DNA of 64,000 bases from Achromobacter anxifer (GTDB lineage Bacteria > Pseudomonadota > Gammaproteobacteria > Burkholderiales > Burkholderiaceae_B): contig NZ_CAHLAR010000001.1 in assembly GCF_903652925.1 (NCBI RefSeq), positions 992,001-1,056,000 of the forward strand, in the 5' to 3' direction. The position numbers were made by a program, and so were the translations under genes. Shown here one piece after another: positions 16,424-26,623 of the stretch. The notes below the pieces were generated by a model. It did no database searches. It was not told the origin of the DNA and worked only from the letters and a program-made list of their open reading frames with translations. Numbering within the stretch: position 1 is the stretch's first letter; each line of letters begins with the position of its first letter.

Positions 16424-17356
16424 ATGCGTAAATCGCCGAAGGTCATCATCACCTGCGCCGTGACGGGATCGATCCACACGCCGTCCATGTCGCCGCACCT
16501 GCCCATCACGCCGCAGCAGATCGCCGACGAGGCCGTGGCCGCGGCCGAGGCCGGCGCGGCGATGGTGCACCTGCATGCCCGCGATCCGCAGACCGGCCAG
16601 CCCGACCAGACGCCGGAGCGCTTCGCGCAGTTCCTGCCCGACATCAAGGCGCGCTGCAACGCGATCATCAACCTGACCACCGGCGGCGGGCTGGGCATGA
16701 CGCTGGACCAGCGGCTGGCGCCGGCGCTATGGGCCAAGCCCGAAGTGGCCTCGATGAACATGGGCTCGCTCAATTTCAACATCGCGGGCGCCGGGGAACG
16801 CATCAGCCAGTTCAAGCACGAATGGGAAAAGCCCTATCTGGAGATGACGCGCGACTTCATCCTGTCGAATACCTTCAGCCAGATCGAGCGCGGGTTGCGG
16901 ACCATGTCCGACAACGGCACCCGCTTCGAGTTCGAGTGCTATGACGTGGGGCATCTGTACAACCTGGCCCACTTCGTGGACCGCGGTCTGGCCAAGCCGC
17001 CGTTCTTCCTGCAATGCATCTTCGGCATCCTTGGCGGCATAGGCGCCGACCACGACAACCTGATGCACATGCGGCTGATCGCGGACCGGCTGTTCGGCGA
17101 CGACTACTACCTGTCGGTGCTGGCCGCCGGCCGCCACCAGATGTCCTTCGTGACGGCCAGCGCGCTGCTGGGCGGCAATGTGCGCGTGGGCCTGGAGGAC
17201 AGCCTGTACCTGGGACGCGGGCAGCTGGCCGCGTCCAACGCGGAGCAGGTGACGAAGATCCGCGGCATCCTGGAAGCACTGTCGATGGAGATCGCCAGCC
17301 CCGCCGAGGCCCGCGCCATGATCCAGACCAAGGGCCGCGACCAGGTCGCATTCTGA
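16424..17356 (+). CDS. Beta-keto acid cleavage enzyme (BKACE, DUF849 family)
   Basis: The 310-residue zinc enzyme family condenses a beta-keto acid with acetyl-CoA to give acetoacetate and a new acyl-CoA. Metal and substrate motifs are present: AAMVHLHARDPQTG (HxH zinc ligands), NLTTGGG, FECYDVGHLYN, GIGADHDNLMHM, and GNVRVGLEDSLYLGRG, whose Glu is the third expected zinc ligand. A strong AAGGAGG precedes ATG. In the operon it could end the pathway by breaking a beta-keto intermediate. Confidence 0.9.
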   Translation: MRKSPKVIITCAVTGSIHTPSMSPHLPITPQQIADEAVAAAEAGAAMVHLHARDPQTGQPDQTPERFAQFLPDIKARCNAIINLTTGGGLGMTLDQRLAPALWAKPEVASMNMGSLNFNIAGAGERISQFKHEWEKPYLEMTRDFILSNTFSQIERGLRTMSDNGTRFEFECYDVGHLYNLAHFVDRGLAKPPFFLQCIFGILGGIGADHDNLMHMRLIADRLFGDDYYLSVLAAGRHQMSFVTASALLGGNVRVGLEDSLYLGRGQLAASNAEQVTKIRGILEALSMEIASPAEARAMIQTKGRDQVAF

Positions 17357-17369
17357 GCAGGAGCCAGAC

Positions 17370-18557
17370 ATGATGGACGCGCTTTCCGGCATGCGGGTAG
17401 TGGATTTTTCCAAGGTGCTCGCCGGCCCCCTGTGCACGCAGTACTTGGGCGACATGGGCGCCGAGGTGATCAAGGTTGAGCCGCCGAGCGGCGACGATAC
17501 CCGGCGCTGGCCGCCGTTCCGCGGCGAGGACGGGACGGTGTTCCTCAGCGCCAACCGCAACAAGCGCAGCGTGGTGCTAGACCTGAAATCCGACGCCGGC
17601 CGCGAGGCGGCCCAGCGTCTCATCGCCAGCGCCGATATCGTGGTGGAAAGCTACGGCCCCGGTGTGGCGAAGAAACTGGGGATCGATTACGACAGCGCGC
17701 GCGAGCTGCGTCCGGACATCATCTACTGCAGCATCTCGGGCTTCGGCACGCAAGGGCCGCTGAGCCAGGCCAAGGGCTACGACGTCATCCTGCAGGCGTT
17801 CAGCGGCATGATGGCGCTGACGGGTGAAGAAGAGGGCGCGGCGGTGCGCAGCCCGATCTCCCCCATCGACCAGGCCACGGGTATGCACGCGGCCATCGGC
17901 ATCCTGGCCGCCGCGCTGCGCCGCCAACGAGGCGGAGAGGGTTGCCGGATCGAGGCTTCGCTGTTCGATACCGCGGTGGGCTTCATGGCCTACGTGATGC
18001 AAAGCTATTGGGAGCGCGGCACCGAGCCGCGCCGCTGGGGCTCGGCCCACGAGTCGCTTTGCCCCTACCAGGTGTTCGAGGCCAGCGACGGCCCGTTTCT
18101 GCTGGGCGTGGCCAACGACGCGCTGTGGCGCGCCTTCTGCAAGGAGACCGGCCGCGAGGACCTGGCTGCCGACCCGCGCTACGCCACCAATGCGCAGCGC
18201 GTCGCGCACCGGCCGCAGGTGCTGGAGGAAGTGGGCAGGATCCTGCGAACCGACACGCGCGACCGCTGGATCGTACGGCTGGGCAGCGCCGGCATTCCCT
18301 GCGCGCCCATACACAGCCTGGGTGAACTTGTCGCGCATCCGCATACGCAGGCCAGCGGCATGGTCCAAGCGCTTGTCGATCCTGCGCGCGGCAGCCTGAA
18401 CGTCGTGTCGCAACCGCTGCGTTTCGATGGCCAACGCCCGCAACCCAGCGCGCCGCCGCCCGTGCTGGGCGCGCATACCGGCGAGGTGCTGCGCGGGCTC
18501 GGCTATGACGAGGCCGCCATGCAACGCGATTTTTCGTACGCCCAGGAGCAGCGCTGA
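17370..18557 (+). CDS. CaiB/BaiF-family CoA-transferase (class III)
   Basis: The 395-residue enzyme transfers CoA between carboxylates, activating the imported acid. LSGMRVVDFSKVLAGPLCTQ and DMGAEVIKVEPPSGDDTR open the protein; IIYCSISGFGTQGPLSQAKGYD follows. Asp167, in SPIDQATGMHAA, aligns with the catalytic Asp of formyl-CoA transferase. The start is one of two adjacent ATGs with GGAG upstream. Its stop overlaps the crotonase start by one base (TGATG). Confidence 0.92.
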   Translation: MMDALSGMRVVDFSKVLAGPLCTQYLGDMGAEVIKVEPPSGDDTRRWPPFRGEDGTVFLSANRNKRSVVLDLKSDAGREAAQRLIASADIVVESYGPGVAKKLGIDYDSARELRPDIIYCSISGFGTQGPLSQAKGYDVILQAFSGMMALTGEEEGAAVRSPISPIDQATGMHAAIGILAAALRRQRGGEGCRIEASLFDTAVGFMAYVMQSYWERGTEPRRWGSAHESLCPYQVFEASDGPFLLGVANDALWRAFCKETGREDLAADPRYATNAQRVAHRPQVLEEVGRILRTDTRDRWIVRLGSAGIPCAPIHSLGELVAHPHTQASGMVQALVDPARGSLNVVSQPLRFDGQRPQPSAPPPVLGAHTGEVLRGLGYDEAAMQRDFSYAQEQR

Positions 18558-19330
18558 TGCCTATCCGGTTTGAAGTCGAAGACGCCATCGCCCGCATCAC
18601 CATCGACCGGCCCGAGCGCCGCAACGCGCTGGACCAGGAGCACTACGACGCCTTGTCGGCCGCCTGGTGCCGGGTGCGCGACGACACGGCGATCCGGGCG
18701 GCGGTCATCACCGGGGCCGGCGACCAGTCCTTTTGCGCCGGGGCCGATCTGAAATCCTTCGTGGGCGCGCCGCCCTCGCTGGCCGCCTTGGCGATGACGC
18801 AAAGCGGCCAGCTGCTGAACCGCGGGCTGGAAGTCTGGAAACCCGTGGTCGCCGCGGTCAACGGCTACTGCCTCGGCGGCGGCATGACGCTGCTGCTGGC
18901 GACCGACATCCGGGTCTGCGCGCCCCACGCGAGCTTCGGCCTGACCGAAGTGAAGCGCGGCGTGTTTCCCGCCAACGGCGGCACCCAGCGCATCGCGCGG
19001 CAGTTGCCGCACGCCATCGCCATGGAGCTGCTGTTGCTGGGCGACGCCTTCGATGCGGAACGCGCCGAGCGCTGGGGATTGGTCAACGCCATCGTCCCGC
19101 AGGACCGCCTGATGCCAGTGGCGATGGACTACGCGCGGCGCTTGGCGGCCAACGCGCCCCTGGCCGTGCAGGCGGCCAAGGAGCTGGCGGTGCGCAGCCG
19201 CGACCTGAGCCTGACGGAAGGGCTGCGCATGGAGCAGCTGTTCCTGCGGGTGTTGCAGGGCTCGGAAGATGTGATGGAAGGCGTCAAGGCGTTCGCCGAG
19301 CGCCGCGCGCCAGTTTTCAACGGAAGATGA
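18557..19330 (+). CDS. Enoyl-CoA hydratase/isomerase (crotonase family)
   Basis: The 257-residue crotonase has the oxyanion-hole segments DQSFCAGADLKSF and NGYCLGGGMTLLLATDIRV and the catalytic-Glu region FGLTEVKRGVFPANGGTQR. Of the two catalytic Glu positions of mitochondrial hydratase, the one in LTEVKRG appears kept. The start overlaps the CoA-transferase stop, implying coupled translation. It may hydrate the product of the acyl-CoA dehydrogenase. Confidence 0.92.
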   Translation: MPIRFEVEDAIARITIDRPERRNALDQEHYDALSAAWCRVRDDTAIRAAVITGAGDQSFCAGADLKSFVGAPPSLAALAMTQSGQLLNRGLEVWKPVVAAVNGYCLGGGMTLLLATDIRVCAPHASFGLTEVKRGVFPANGGTQRIARQLPHAIAMELLLLGDAFDAERAERWGLVNAIVPQDRLMPVAMDYARRLAANAPLAVQAAKELAVRSRDLSLTEGLRMEQLFLRVLQGSEDVMEGVKAFAERRAPVFNGR

Positions 19331-19337
19331 GGTAGCC

Positions 19338-20213
19338 ATGGCAATGCGTTCTCTTTTATTCGTACCGGGCGACAGCGAGCGCAAGCTGGAGAAGGCGCTC
19401 GCCAGCGGCGCCGACGCGCTGGTGCTGGACCTGGAAGACTCGGTGGACGCGGCACGCCTGCCGCAGGCGCGCGGCATGGTGCGCGAGTACCTGCAGGCGC
19501 GTCCGGCAACCGGGCCGGCGCTGTGGGTGCGCGTCAATCCGCTGGACTCGGGCCTGGCGCTGGACGATCTGGCGGCTGTGATCCGCGCCGCGCCCGACGG
19601 CATCCTGCTGCCCAAGTGCGAGGGACGCGCGGACATCGTGACCCTGGACCATTACCTGCGGGCGCTGGAGGCCCGCGAGGGACTGGCCATCGGCGCGACA
19701 GGCATCATTCCCGTGGCGACCGAGACCCCCGCCGCCATGTTCAACCTGGGCAGCTACGCGGACTGCAGTGCGCGCCTGCGCGGCCTGACCTGGGGCGCGG
19801 AAGACCTGGCCGCCGCGGTGGGCGCCATCAGCAACCGCGAGGAAGACGGCGAGTATGAGTTCAGCTACCGGCTGGCGCGCTCGCTCTGCCTGCTGGGTGC
19901 GCAGGCCGCCGGGGTGATACCCATCGATACCATCTGCGCGAATTTCCGCGACGCCGAGGGCCTGCGCCGCGATGCCAAGCGCGCCCGGCGCGCGGGCTTT
20001 CTGGGCAAGATCGCCATCCATCCGGACCAGGTCGCCATCATCAACGAGGCGTTCACGCCTTCCGCGGACGAGATCGCCAAGGCCCGCAGGATCGTGGCGG
20101 CGTTCCATCAGTCGCCGGGCGTGGGCACGCTGCAGCTCGACGGCGAAATGCTGGACCGTCCGCATCTGAAACAGGCCTTGCGCGTCCTGGCGGGAGCGCC
20201 TGACATGTCGTAG
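19338..20213 (+). CDS. CitE-like acyl-CoA lyase (HpcH/HpaI aldolase family)
   Basis: The 291-residue TIM-barrel lyase has RSLLFVPGDSERKLEKAL, the metal-binding VLDLEDSVDAA, the strand ILLPKCEG, the substrate loop ATETPAAMFNLGSY, TWGAEDLAAAVG and KIAIHPDQVAIINEAF. Family members cleave malyl-, citramalyl- or beta-methylmalyl-CoA using Mg2+. Next to CoA-transferase and MaoC genes it fits the final lyase of an itaconate/mesaconate-like route (citramalyl-CoA to acetyl-CoA and pyruvate). That assignment is by analogy. Confidence 0.88.
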   Translation: MAMRSLLFVPGDSERKLEKALASGADALVLDLEDSVDAARLPQARGMVREYLQARPATGPALWVRVNPLDSGLALDDLAAVIRAAPDGILLPKCEGRADIVTLDHYLRALEAREGLAIGATGIIPVATETPAAMFNLGSYADCSARLRGLTWGAEDLAAAVGAISNREEDGEYEFSYRLARSLCLLGAQAAGVIPIDTICANFRDAEGLRRDAKRARRAGFLGKIAIHPDQVAIINEAFTPSADEIAKARRIVAAFHQSPGVGTLQLDGEMLDRPHLKQALRVLAGAPDMS

Positions 20214-20269
20214 TGCACCCAACGCGACCGCCTGGCGACAAGGGCGGCGTATCACCAAAGGAGACTGAG

Positions 20270-21247
20270 ATGATGCATTCCGCAGCAAGACGGCTATGTG
20301 CCGCCGTCGCCGTGTTCCTGGGGGCGGCGTCGGCCGCCGCGGCCGCCGACTTCCCGAGTCAGCAGCCCATCAAGATGATCACCGCATTCGGGCCGGGCAG
20401 CGCCAGCGACATCGTCGCCAGGATGATCGCCGAACGGCTGCAGACGCGGCTGGGCCAGGTGGTCATCGTCGAGAACCGCCCGGGCGCGTCCGGGCAGGTC
20501 GCGGCCGATCTGGTGGCGCGGTCCCAGCCCGATGGCTACACCATCATGCTGGCCACCAACACCACGCATTCGTCCAACCCCTTCCTGTACAAGAGCCTGC
20601 GCTACGATCCGCTCAAGGATTTCACGCCCCTGGCGCAGGTGTGCAACTTTCCCTTCGTGCTGGTGGTCAGCGACAAGCTCGGCGTATCCAGCGTGCAGGA
20701 GCTGCTCAAGTACAGCAAGGCCAATCCCGACAAGGTCAATTACGCCTATGGCAACAGCACCGGGCAGATCTCGGCCGCGTCGTTCGACAAGCTGACGTCC
20801 ATGCGCGCCGCCGCCATTCCCTACAAGAGCACGCCGCAGGCCATGACCGACATCATCGGCGGCCGCTCGACCTTCATGTTCGTGGACCTGGCTTCGGCGG
20901 CGGGGCAGATCAAGGCTGGGAGCCTCAAGGCGCTGGCCGTCACCACCGAGAAGCGCAGCGCGCTGGCGCCGGACCTGCCCAGCATGTCGGAGGCGCTGGG
21001 GCAGCCGGGCTTCGACCTGGCGGCCTGGGTCGGCATCTTCGGCCCGGCCAAGATGCCCGCGCCGGTCAGCAAGCGGCTGGCGGACGAACTCTATGCCGTC
21101 GTGTCGTCCGAGGACGTGAAGCAGAAGCTCACCCAGATGGGCGCGGAGCCCACGCCGGCGCCGGCCGAGAAGCTGGGGCCGTTCGTGGCGCAGCAGCTGA
21201 AGGTCTGGGGCGAGAAAGTGCAGCAGGCTGGCATACAGCCGGAATGA
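20270..21247 (+). CDS. Bug-family substrate-binding protein of the acyl-CoA operon
   Basis: The 325-residue exported receptor has a signal peptide ending AAAAADF and the family segments IKMITAFGPGSASDIVARMI and VENRPGASGQVAAD. The start at 20270 has AAGGAGA at a good distance; the frame opens 57 bases earlier but would place extra residues before the signal peptide. No TctA/TctB permease is nearby. It closes the seven-gene operon and probably captures the acid that the CoA-transferase activates. Confidence 0.9.
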   Translation: MMHSAARRLCAAVAVFLGAASAAAAADFPSQQPIKMITAFGPGSASDIVARMIAERLQTRLGQVVIVENRPGASGQVAADLVARSQPDGYTIMLATNTTHSSNPFLYKSLRYDPLKDFTPLAQVCNFPFVLVVSDKLGVSSVQELLKYSKANPDKVNYAYGNSTGQISAASFDKLTSMRAAAIPYKSTPQAMTDIIGGRSTFMFVDLASAAGQIKAGSLKALAVTTEKRSALAPDLPSMSEALGQPGFDLAAWVGIFGPAKMPAPVSKRLADELYAVVSSEDVKQKLTQMGAEPTPAPAEKLGPFVAQQLKVWGEKVQQAGIQPE

Positions 21248-21253
21248 CGCGGC

Positions 21254-22660
21254 TTAGCCGCGCCCGCGGGCATCGAAGCGCCGCGCCGCCTGCAACAGCA
21301 GGCGTTCGCTGCCCGCGGGGCCCAGCAGTTCCAGGCCGACGGGAATGCCGCTGGCGGTGAAGCCCATGGGCACGCTCAAGGCCGGCAGACCCGTCACCGC
21401 CGCCAGCAGGCCATTGCCGCCGCGCTGCGGTTCGCCCAGCAGCACGGGCGCGCCGCGCACGCTGGGATAGGCCAGCAGGTCCAGCCGGTCCCGCTCCATC
21501 GATGCCAATATCTCGTCGCGCAAGGCGCGGGCGCGCGCCAGCACCGCCAGGCGCGCGGTGCCGTCCGCGTCGCGCAGCGCATCGCGCTCGCGCAGCAGCG
21601 GCGCGACTTCGGGATGGGCATAGCCGCCGTCCAGGATGTCGCCCAGGCTGCGCACGGGCAGGCCCGCATCGCGCAGGCAGGCGGCCAGCGCGTCGCGGAA
21701 CTCGTAGCCGGTGACGTTGGCGGCCGTCAGGCGCGTGTCTTCCAGGTCAAGAGCCACCGGTTGAACGTGCGCGCCGCCGGACTGCCAGCCGGCGAGCGCC
21801 ATCCGGACATGCCGGGATACCTCTTCCTGTTCTGCATCGGCGCGGCCGAAGAAAGCGTCCAGCGCGCCTATGCGCCAGCCCTGATCCGCGCGGCGGGCGT
21901 CATCCTGTTCGTCGGGATCGGACATCGCCGACCACAGCGCCGAGAGATCGGCATGGCTGCGGGCCAGGGGGCCTACCGTGTCCAGCGTGGGCGACAAGGG
22001 CACCACGCCGGCGTTGTCGTGGCGCCCGGCCGTGGGCCGCAATCCCCAGACCTGGTTGAAGGCCGCCGGAATGCGGATCGAGCCGCTGGTGTCGGTGCCG
22101 ATGGCTGCCGCCGCGTAGCAGGATGCCGCCGCCACGGCGCTGCCGCCGCTGGAGCCGCCCGGCACGCGGGCGGCATCATAGGCGTTGCGCGTGCGGCCGG
22201 AGAGCGAGGATACATTGGTGATGCCGCAAGCCAGTTCGTGCAGCGTGGTCTTGCCCAGCACCACGGCGCCGGCCGCGCGCAAGCGGCGCACGACCTCGGC
22301 GTCGCGCTGCGGCCGGCGCTGCGCCAGCGCCAGCGAACCCGCGGTGGCGGGCATGCCGGCGACGTCGATGTTGTCCTTGAGCAGTAGCGGAATGCCGTGC
22401 AGCGGGCCCAGCGCCGCGCCGCGCTGGCGGGCGGCGTCGCGCTGTCCGGCCTCGTCCAATGCCTGCGGGTTCAGGGCCAGCACCGCATTCAGCGCAGGCC
22501 CGGCCTGGTCGTAGGCGGCGATGCGCGCCAGATAGGCGCGTACCAGTTCCACGGCGCTGAGGCTGCCGGCCGCCATGGCCGCTTGCAGCTCGGCGATGCC
22601 GCGGCCGAAGACGGGATCGCCATGCGCCAGCGGTCCGGCCAGCAGGCGTGGCGCGTTCAT
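21254..22660 (-). CDS. Amidase (amidase-signature family)
   Basis: The 468-residue enzyme has the Ser-cisSer-Lys triad: Lys95 in LLLKDNIDVAG, Ser170 in PGGSSGGSA and Ser194 in GTDTSGSIRIPA (numbered from the start chosen). Such enzymes hydrolyse amides or ureas such as allophanate. The start at 22660 was preferred because its ATGA overlaps the stop of the ABC ATPase gene; a start 12 bases earlier is possible. As the last gene of the M81/ABC-importer operon it probably acts on the imported amide compound or its breakdown product. Confidence 0.9.
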   Translation of the reverse strand: MNAPRLLAGPLAHGDPVFGRGIAELQAAMAAGSLSAVELVRAYLARIAAYDQAGPALNAVLALNPQALDEAGQRDAARQRGAALGPLHGIPLLLKDNIDVAGMPATAGSLALAQRRPQRDAEVVRRLRAAGAVVLGKTTLHELACGITNVSSLSGRTRNAYDAARVPGGSSGGSAVAAASCYAAAAIGTDTSGSIRIPAAFNQVWGLRPTAGRHDNAGVVPLSPTLDTVGPLARSHADLSALWSAMSDPDEQDDARRADQGWRIGALDAFFGRADAEQEEVSRHVRMALAGWQSGGAHVQPVALDLEDTRLTAANVTGYEFRDALAACLRDAGLPVRSLGDILDGGYAHPEVAPLLRERDALRDADGTARLAVLARARALRDEILASMERDRLDLLAYPSVRGAPVLLGEPQRGGNGLLAAVTGLPALSVPMGFTASGIPVGLELLGPAGSERLLLQAARRFDARGRG

Positions 22661-23660
22661 CGGAAGTGGCACGCCACCCAGTGCTGCCCGGCGTCCGAGT
22701 CGCCGGCGCGCTGCGCCAGGGCCGGCTGCTGTTCCTTGCAGACCGGCTGCGCCAGCGGACAGCGCGTGTGGAAGCGGCAGCCACTGGGCGGATTGGCCGG
22801 GCTGGGCGGATCGCCTTGCAGCAGCTTGCGCTGCGCGGGCTTGTGCGGATCCGGGACCGGCACGGCCGACAGCAGGATCTCGGTGTAGGGATGCAGCGGA
22901 CGCGAGAACAGCGTGTCGCGGTCGGCGACCTCGACGATGCGACCCAGGTACATCACCGCCACGCGGTGGCTGATGTGGCGCACCACGGCCAGGTCATGCG
23001 CCACGAACAGGTAGGCGATGCCCATTTCCTCTTGCAGGTCCATCAGCAGGTTGATCACCTGCGCCTGCACCGACACGTCCAGTGCCGACACCGGCTCGTC
23101 GCACACGATCAGCTTGGGCCGCAGCGCCAGCGCGCGCGCGATGCCCAGGCGCTGCCGTTGGCCGCCGGAGAACTCGTGCGGAAACTTTTTCATCGCCTCC
23201 GGACGCAGGCCGACCTTGGAGAACAGCCAGGCGATCTCATCGGCACGCGAGCGGCCGCCGGAGGCCGGGAAGTTCTGCAGCGGCTCGCCGACGATGTCGC
23301 CTGCCGTCAGCCTGGGGTTCAGCGACGCGTACGGATCCTGGAAGATGATCTGCATGTCGCGCCGGCGGGTACGCATCTGCTCGGCCGACAGCGCCAGGAT
23401 TTCCTCGCCTTCCAGCCGCACCGATCCCGAGGTCGGCTGGATCAGGCGTAGCACCGATTTTCCGGTGGTGGTCTTGCCGCAGCCGGATTCGCCCACCAGC
23501 GCCAGGGTTTCGCCCTTGTCCACGGTGAACGACACGCCGTCCACGGCCTGGATGACCTTGCGGCGCGGCTTGAACCAGCCGCCCGCGCCGGGGTAGTGCA
23601 TCTTCAGGTCGCGCACGTCCAGCAAGGGCGTGACCGGGACGGCGGGCTCGTTGCGGGCGC

Positions 23661-23664
<4 letters not shown>
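22657..23664 (-). CDS. Peptide-type ABC transporter ATP-binding protein (DppF-like)
   Basis: The 335-residue ATPase carries Walker [14 protein letters not shown], signature [15 protein letters not shown], Walker [15 protein letters not shown] and the oligopeptide-transporter C-terminal Cys-containing extension [15 protein letters not shown]. Its start overlaps the DppD-like stop by four bases and its stop overlaps the amidase start. It powers import with the other four subunits of this operon. Confidence 0.93.
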
Positions 23665-24731
<1,067 letters not shown>

Positions 24732-24740
24732 GGCGTGCTC

Positions 24741-25634
24741 CTAGCGTTGGTTGGTCAGGCGGGGGTCGAGCGCATCGCGCAGGCCGTCGCCCATCAGGTT
24801 GATCGCCAGCACGGTGATGGCCAGCAGGATGCCGGGATACAGGATGGTGTAGAACGCCACCGCCACGTAGTTGCGGGCGTCGGCCATCATGTTGCCCCAG
24901 CTGGGAACCTGGGCCGGCACGCCTACGCCCAGGAACGACAGCACCGCCTCGGTCAGCACCGCGGTGGCGGCGATGAACGTGGCCTGCACCACCAGCGGCG
25001 TGACCATGTTGGGCAGCACGTGGCGGCGCAGGATCACCGGCAGGCGCGTGCCCACGGCGTGGGCGGCCTCGACGTAGAGCTGCTCGCGCAGCGTCAGCGC
25101 CAGCGAGCGCACCAGGCGCACCACGCGCGGCACCTGCGGAATGGCGATGGCGATGACCACCGTGGTCAGGCTGGCGCGGATCACGGCCATCAGGGCGATG
25201 GCCAGCAGGATGTCGGGGATGGCCATCATGCCGTCCATGATGCGCATGATGATGGCGTCGGCCCAGCGCACGAAGCCCGCCAGCAGGCCCAGCACCACGC
25301 CGACGGCGGTGGCGATCAGCGCCACCACGATGGCCACCACCAGCGACACGCGGCCGCCCCAGACCACGCGGCTGAACACGTCGCGGCCCAGCGCGTCGGT
25401 GCCGAAGTAGTGCTCGGCCGAAGGCGGCTTCATCCGTTGCAGCGGATTGATGTTGATGGGGTTGTGCGTGGCGATCCAGGGCGCGGCGATGGCCAGGCCC
25501 GCGACGATCAGCAGCAGCGCCAGGCCCAGGATCAGGGTGGGGTGCTTGCGTACCCAGCGCCAGCGGCGGCCGCTGGCGCTGAGCGCCTCGTGCAGCACCA
25601 CGGGCGGGCTGGTGGAAATCGAACTTTCTGACAT
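24741..25634 (-). CDS. Peptide-type ABC transporter permease (DppC-like)
   Basis: The 297-residue permease has one N-terminal helix (LILGLALLLIVAGLAIAAPW) followed by the dipeptide-permease core with the EAA loop ALTLREQLYVEAAHAVGTRLPVILRRHVLPN, which docks the ATPase. The segment after the first helix (FGTDALGRDVFSRVVWG) is diagnostic for DppC/OppC. It is the inner-membrane half-channel of the importer. Confidence 0.93.
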   Translation of the reverse strand: MSESSISTSPPVVLHEALSASGRRWRWVRKHPTLILGLALLLIVAGLAIAAPWIATHNPININPLQRMKPPSAEHYFGTDALGRDVFSRVVWGGRVSLVVAIVVALIATAVGVVLGLLAGFVRWADAIIMRIMDGMMAIPDILLAIALMAVIRASLTTVVIAIAIPQVPRVVRLVRSLALTLREQLYVEAAHAVGTRLPVILRRHVLPNMVTPLVVQATFIAATAVLTEAVLSFLGVGVPAQVPSWGNMMADARNYVAVAFYTILYPGILLAITVLAINLMGDGLRDALDPRLTNQR

Positions 25635-25653
25635 GATTCTTTCCTGCGGCGGC

Positions 25654-26589
25654 TCAGTAACGGATGCGAGGATCGAACAGCCGGTAGCTGAGGTCGATCA
25701 GCAGATTGATCACCACGTAGGTGCCGGCGGATAGCAGCAGCACGCTCTGGATCACCGGATAGTCGTGGTGCTGGACCGCGTCGATCACCAGGCGGCCGAT
25801 GCCGGGAATGGCGAACACCGTCTCGGTCACGACCACGCCGCCGATCAGCAGCGCGATGCCCACGCCCACCGTGGTGGCGATGGGAATGGCGGCATTGCGC
25901 AGCGCATGCTCCAGCACGGGCAGCACGGCCAGCCCCTTGGCGCGGGCCGTGCGGATGTAGTCCTCGTGCAGCACTTCCACCACGGTCGCGCGGGTCATGC
26001 GGGTGATCAGCGCGATATACACCAGCGCCAGGTTGATGCAGGGCAGGGTCAGGTTGCGCAGCCAGGGACCCACGCCCTCGGACAGGCTGACATAGCCCTG
26101 CACCGGCAGCCATTGCAGCTTGATGGCGAAGCCGTAGATCAGCAGGTAGCCGACCAGGAACACCGGCACCGAGAACGCCAGCACGGCGAACAGCATCACC
26201 AGGCGGTCGATCCAGGTGCCGGCGCGGTAGGCGGCCAGCACGCCCAGCGGCACGGCCACGATGATGGAGACCAGCATCGTGAGCGCGGCAATGGACAACG
26301 TGGGTTCCACCCGCTGCGCCAACAGCTGCGTCACGGGCACGTGGGTGAAGATGGACGTGCCCAGGTCGCCTTGCAGCAGTTTGCCCGCCCACAGCCCGAA
26401 CTGCCGCCACAGCGGCTCGTCCAGGCCCAGCGCCAGGCGCAGCTTGGCGATGTCGTCGGCGGAGGCGAAATCCCCGGCGATGAGCGCTGCCGGGTCTCCC
26501 GGCGACAGGTGGATCAGCAGGAAGACGATCACCGCCACCACTGCCATGACAGGCACGATGGCTAGCACTCGCCGGATGATGTAACCCAT
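25654..26589 (-). CDS. Peptide-type ABC transporter permease (DppB-like)
   Basis: The 311-residue permease begins IIRRVLAIVPVMAVVAVIVFLLIHLSPGDPA, the canonical DppB/OppB start, and has about six helices and an EAA loop (ATVVEVLHEDYIRTARAKGLAVLPVLEHALRN). The C-terminus FDPRIRY is also typical. It pairs with the DppC-like protein. Confidence 0.93.
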   Translation of the reverse strand: MGYIIRRVLAIVPVMAVVAVIVFLLIHLSPGDPAALIAGDFASADDIAKLRLALGLDEPLWRQFGLWAGKLLQGDLGTSIFTHVPVTQLLAQRVEPTLSIAALTMLVSIIVAVPLGVLAAYRAGTWIDRLVMLFAVLAFSVPVFLVGYLLIYGFAIKLQWLPVQGYVSLSEGVGPWLRNLTLPCINLALVYIALITRMTRATVVEVLHEDYIRTARAKGLAVLPVLEHALRNAAIPIATTVGVGIALLIGGVVVTETVFAIPGIGRLVIDAVQHHDYPVIQSVLLLSAGTYVVINLLIDLSYRLFDPRIRY

Positions 26590-26623
26590 GGTTGTCTCGC
26601 GTATCGATTAGGCTGAAGGCGGA

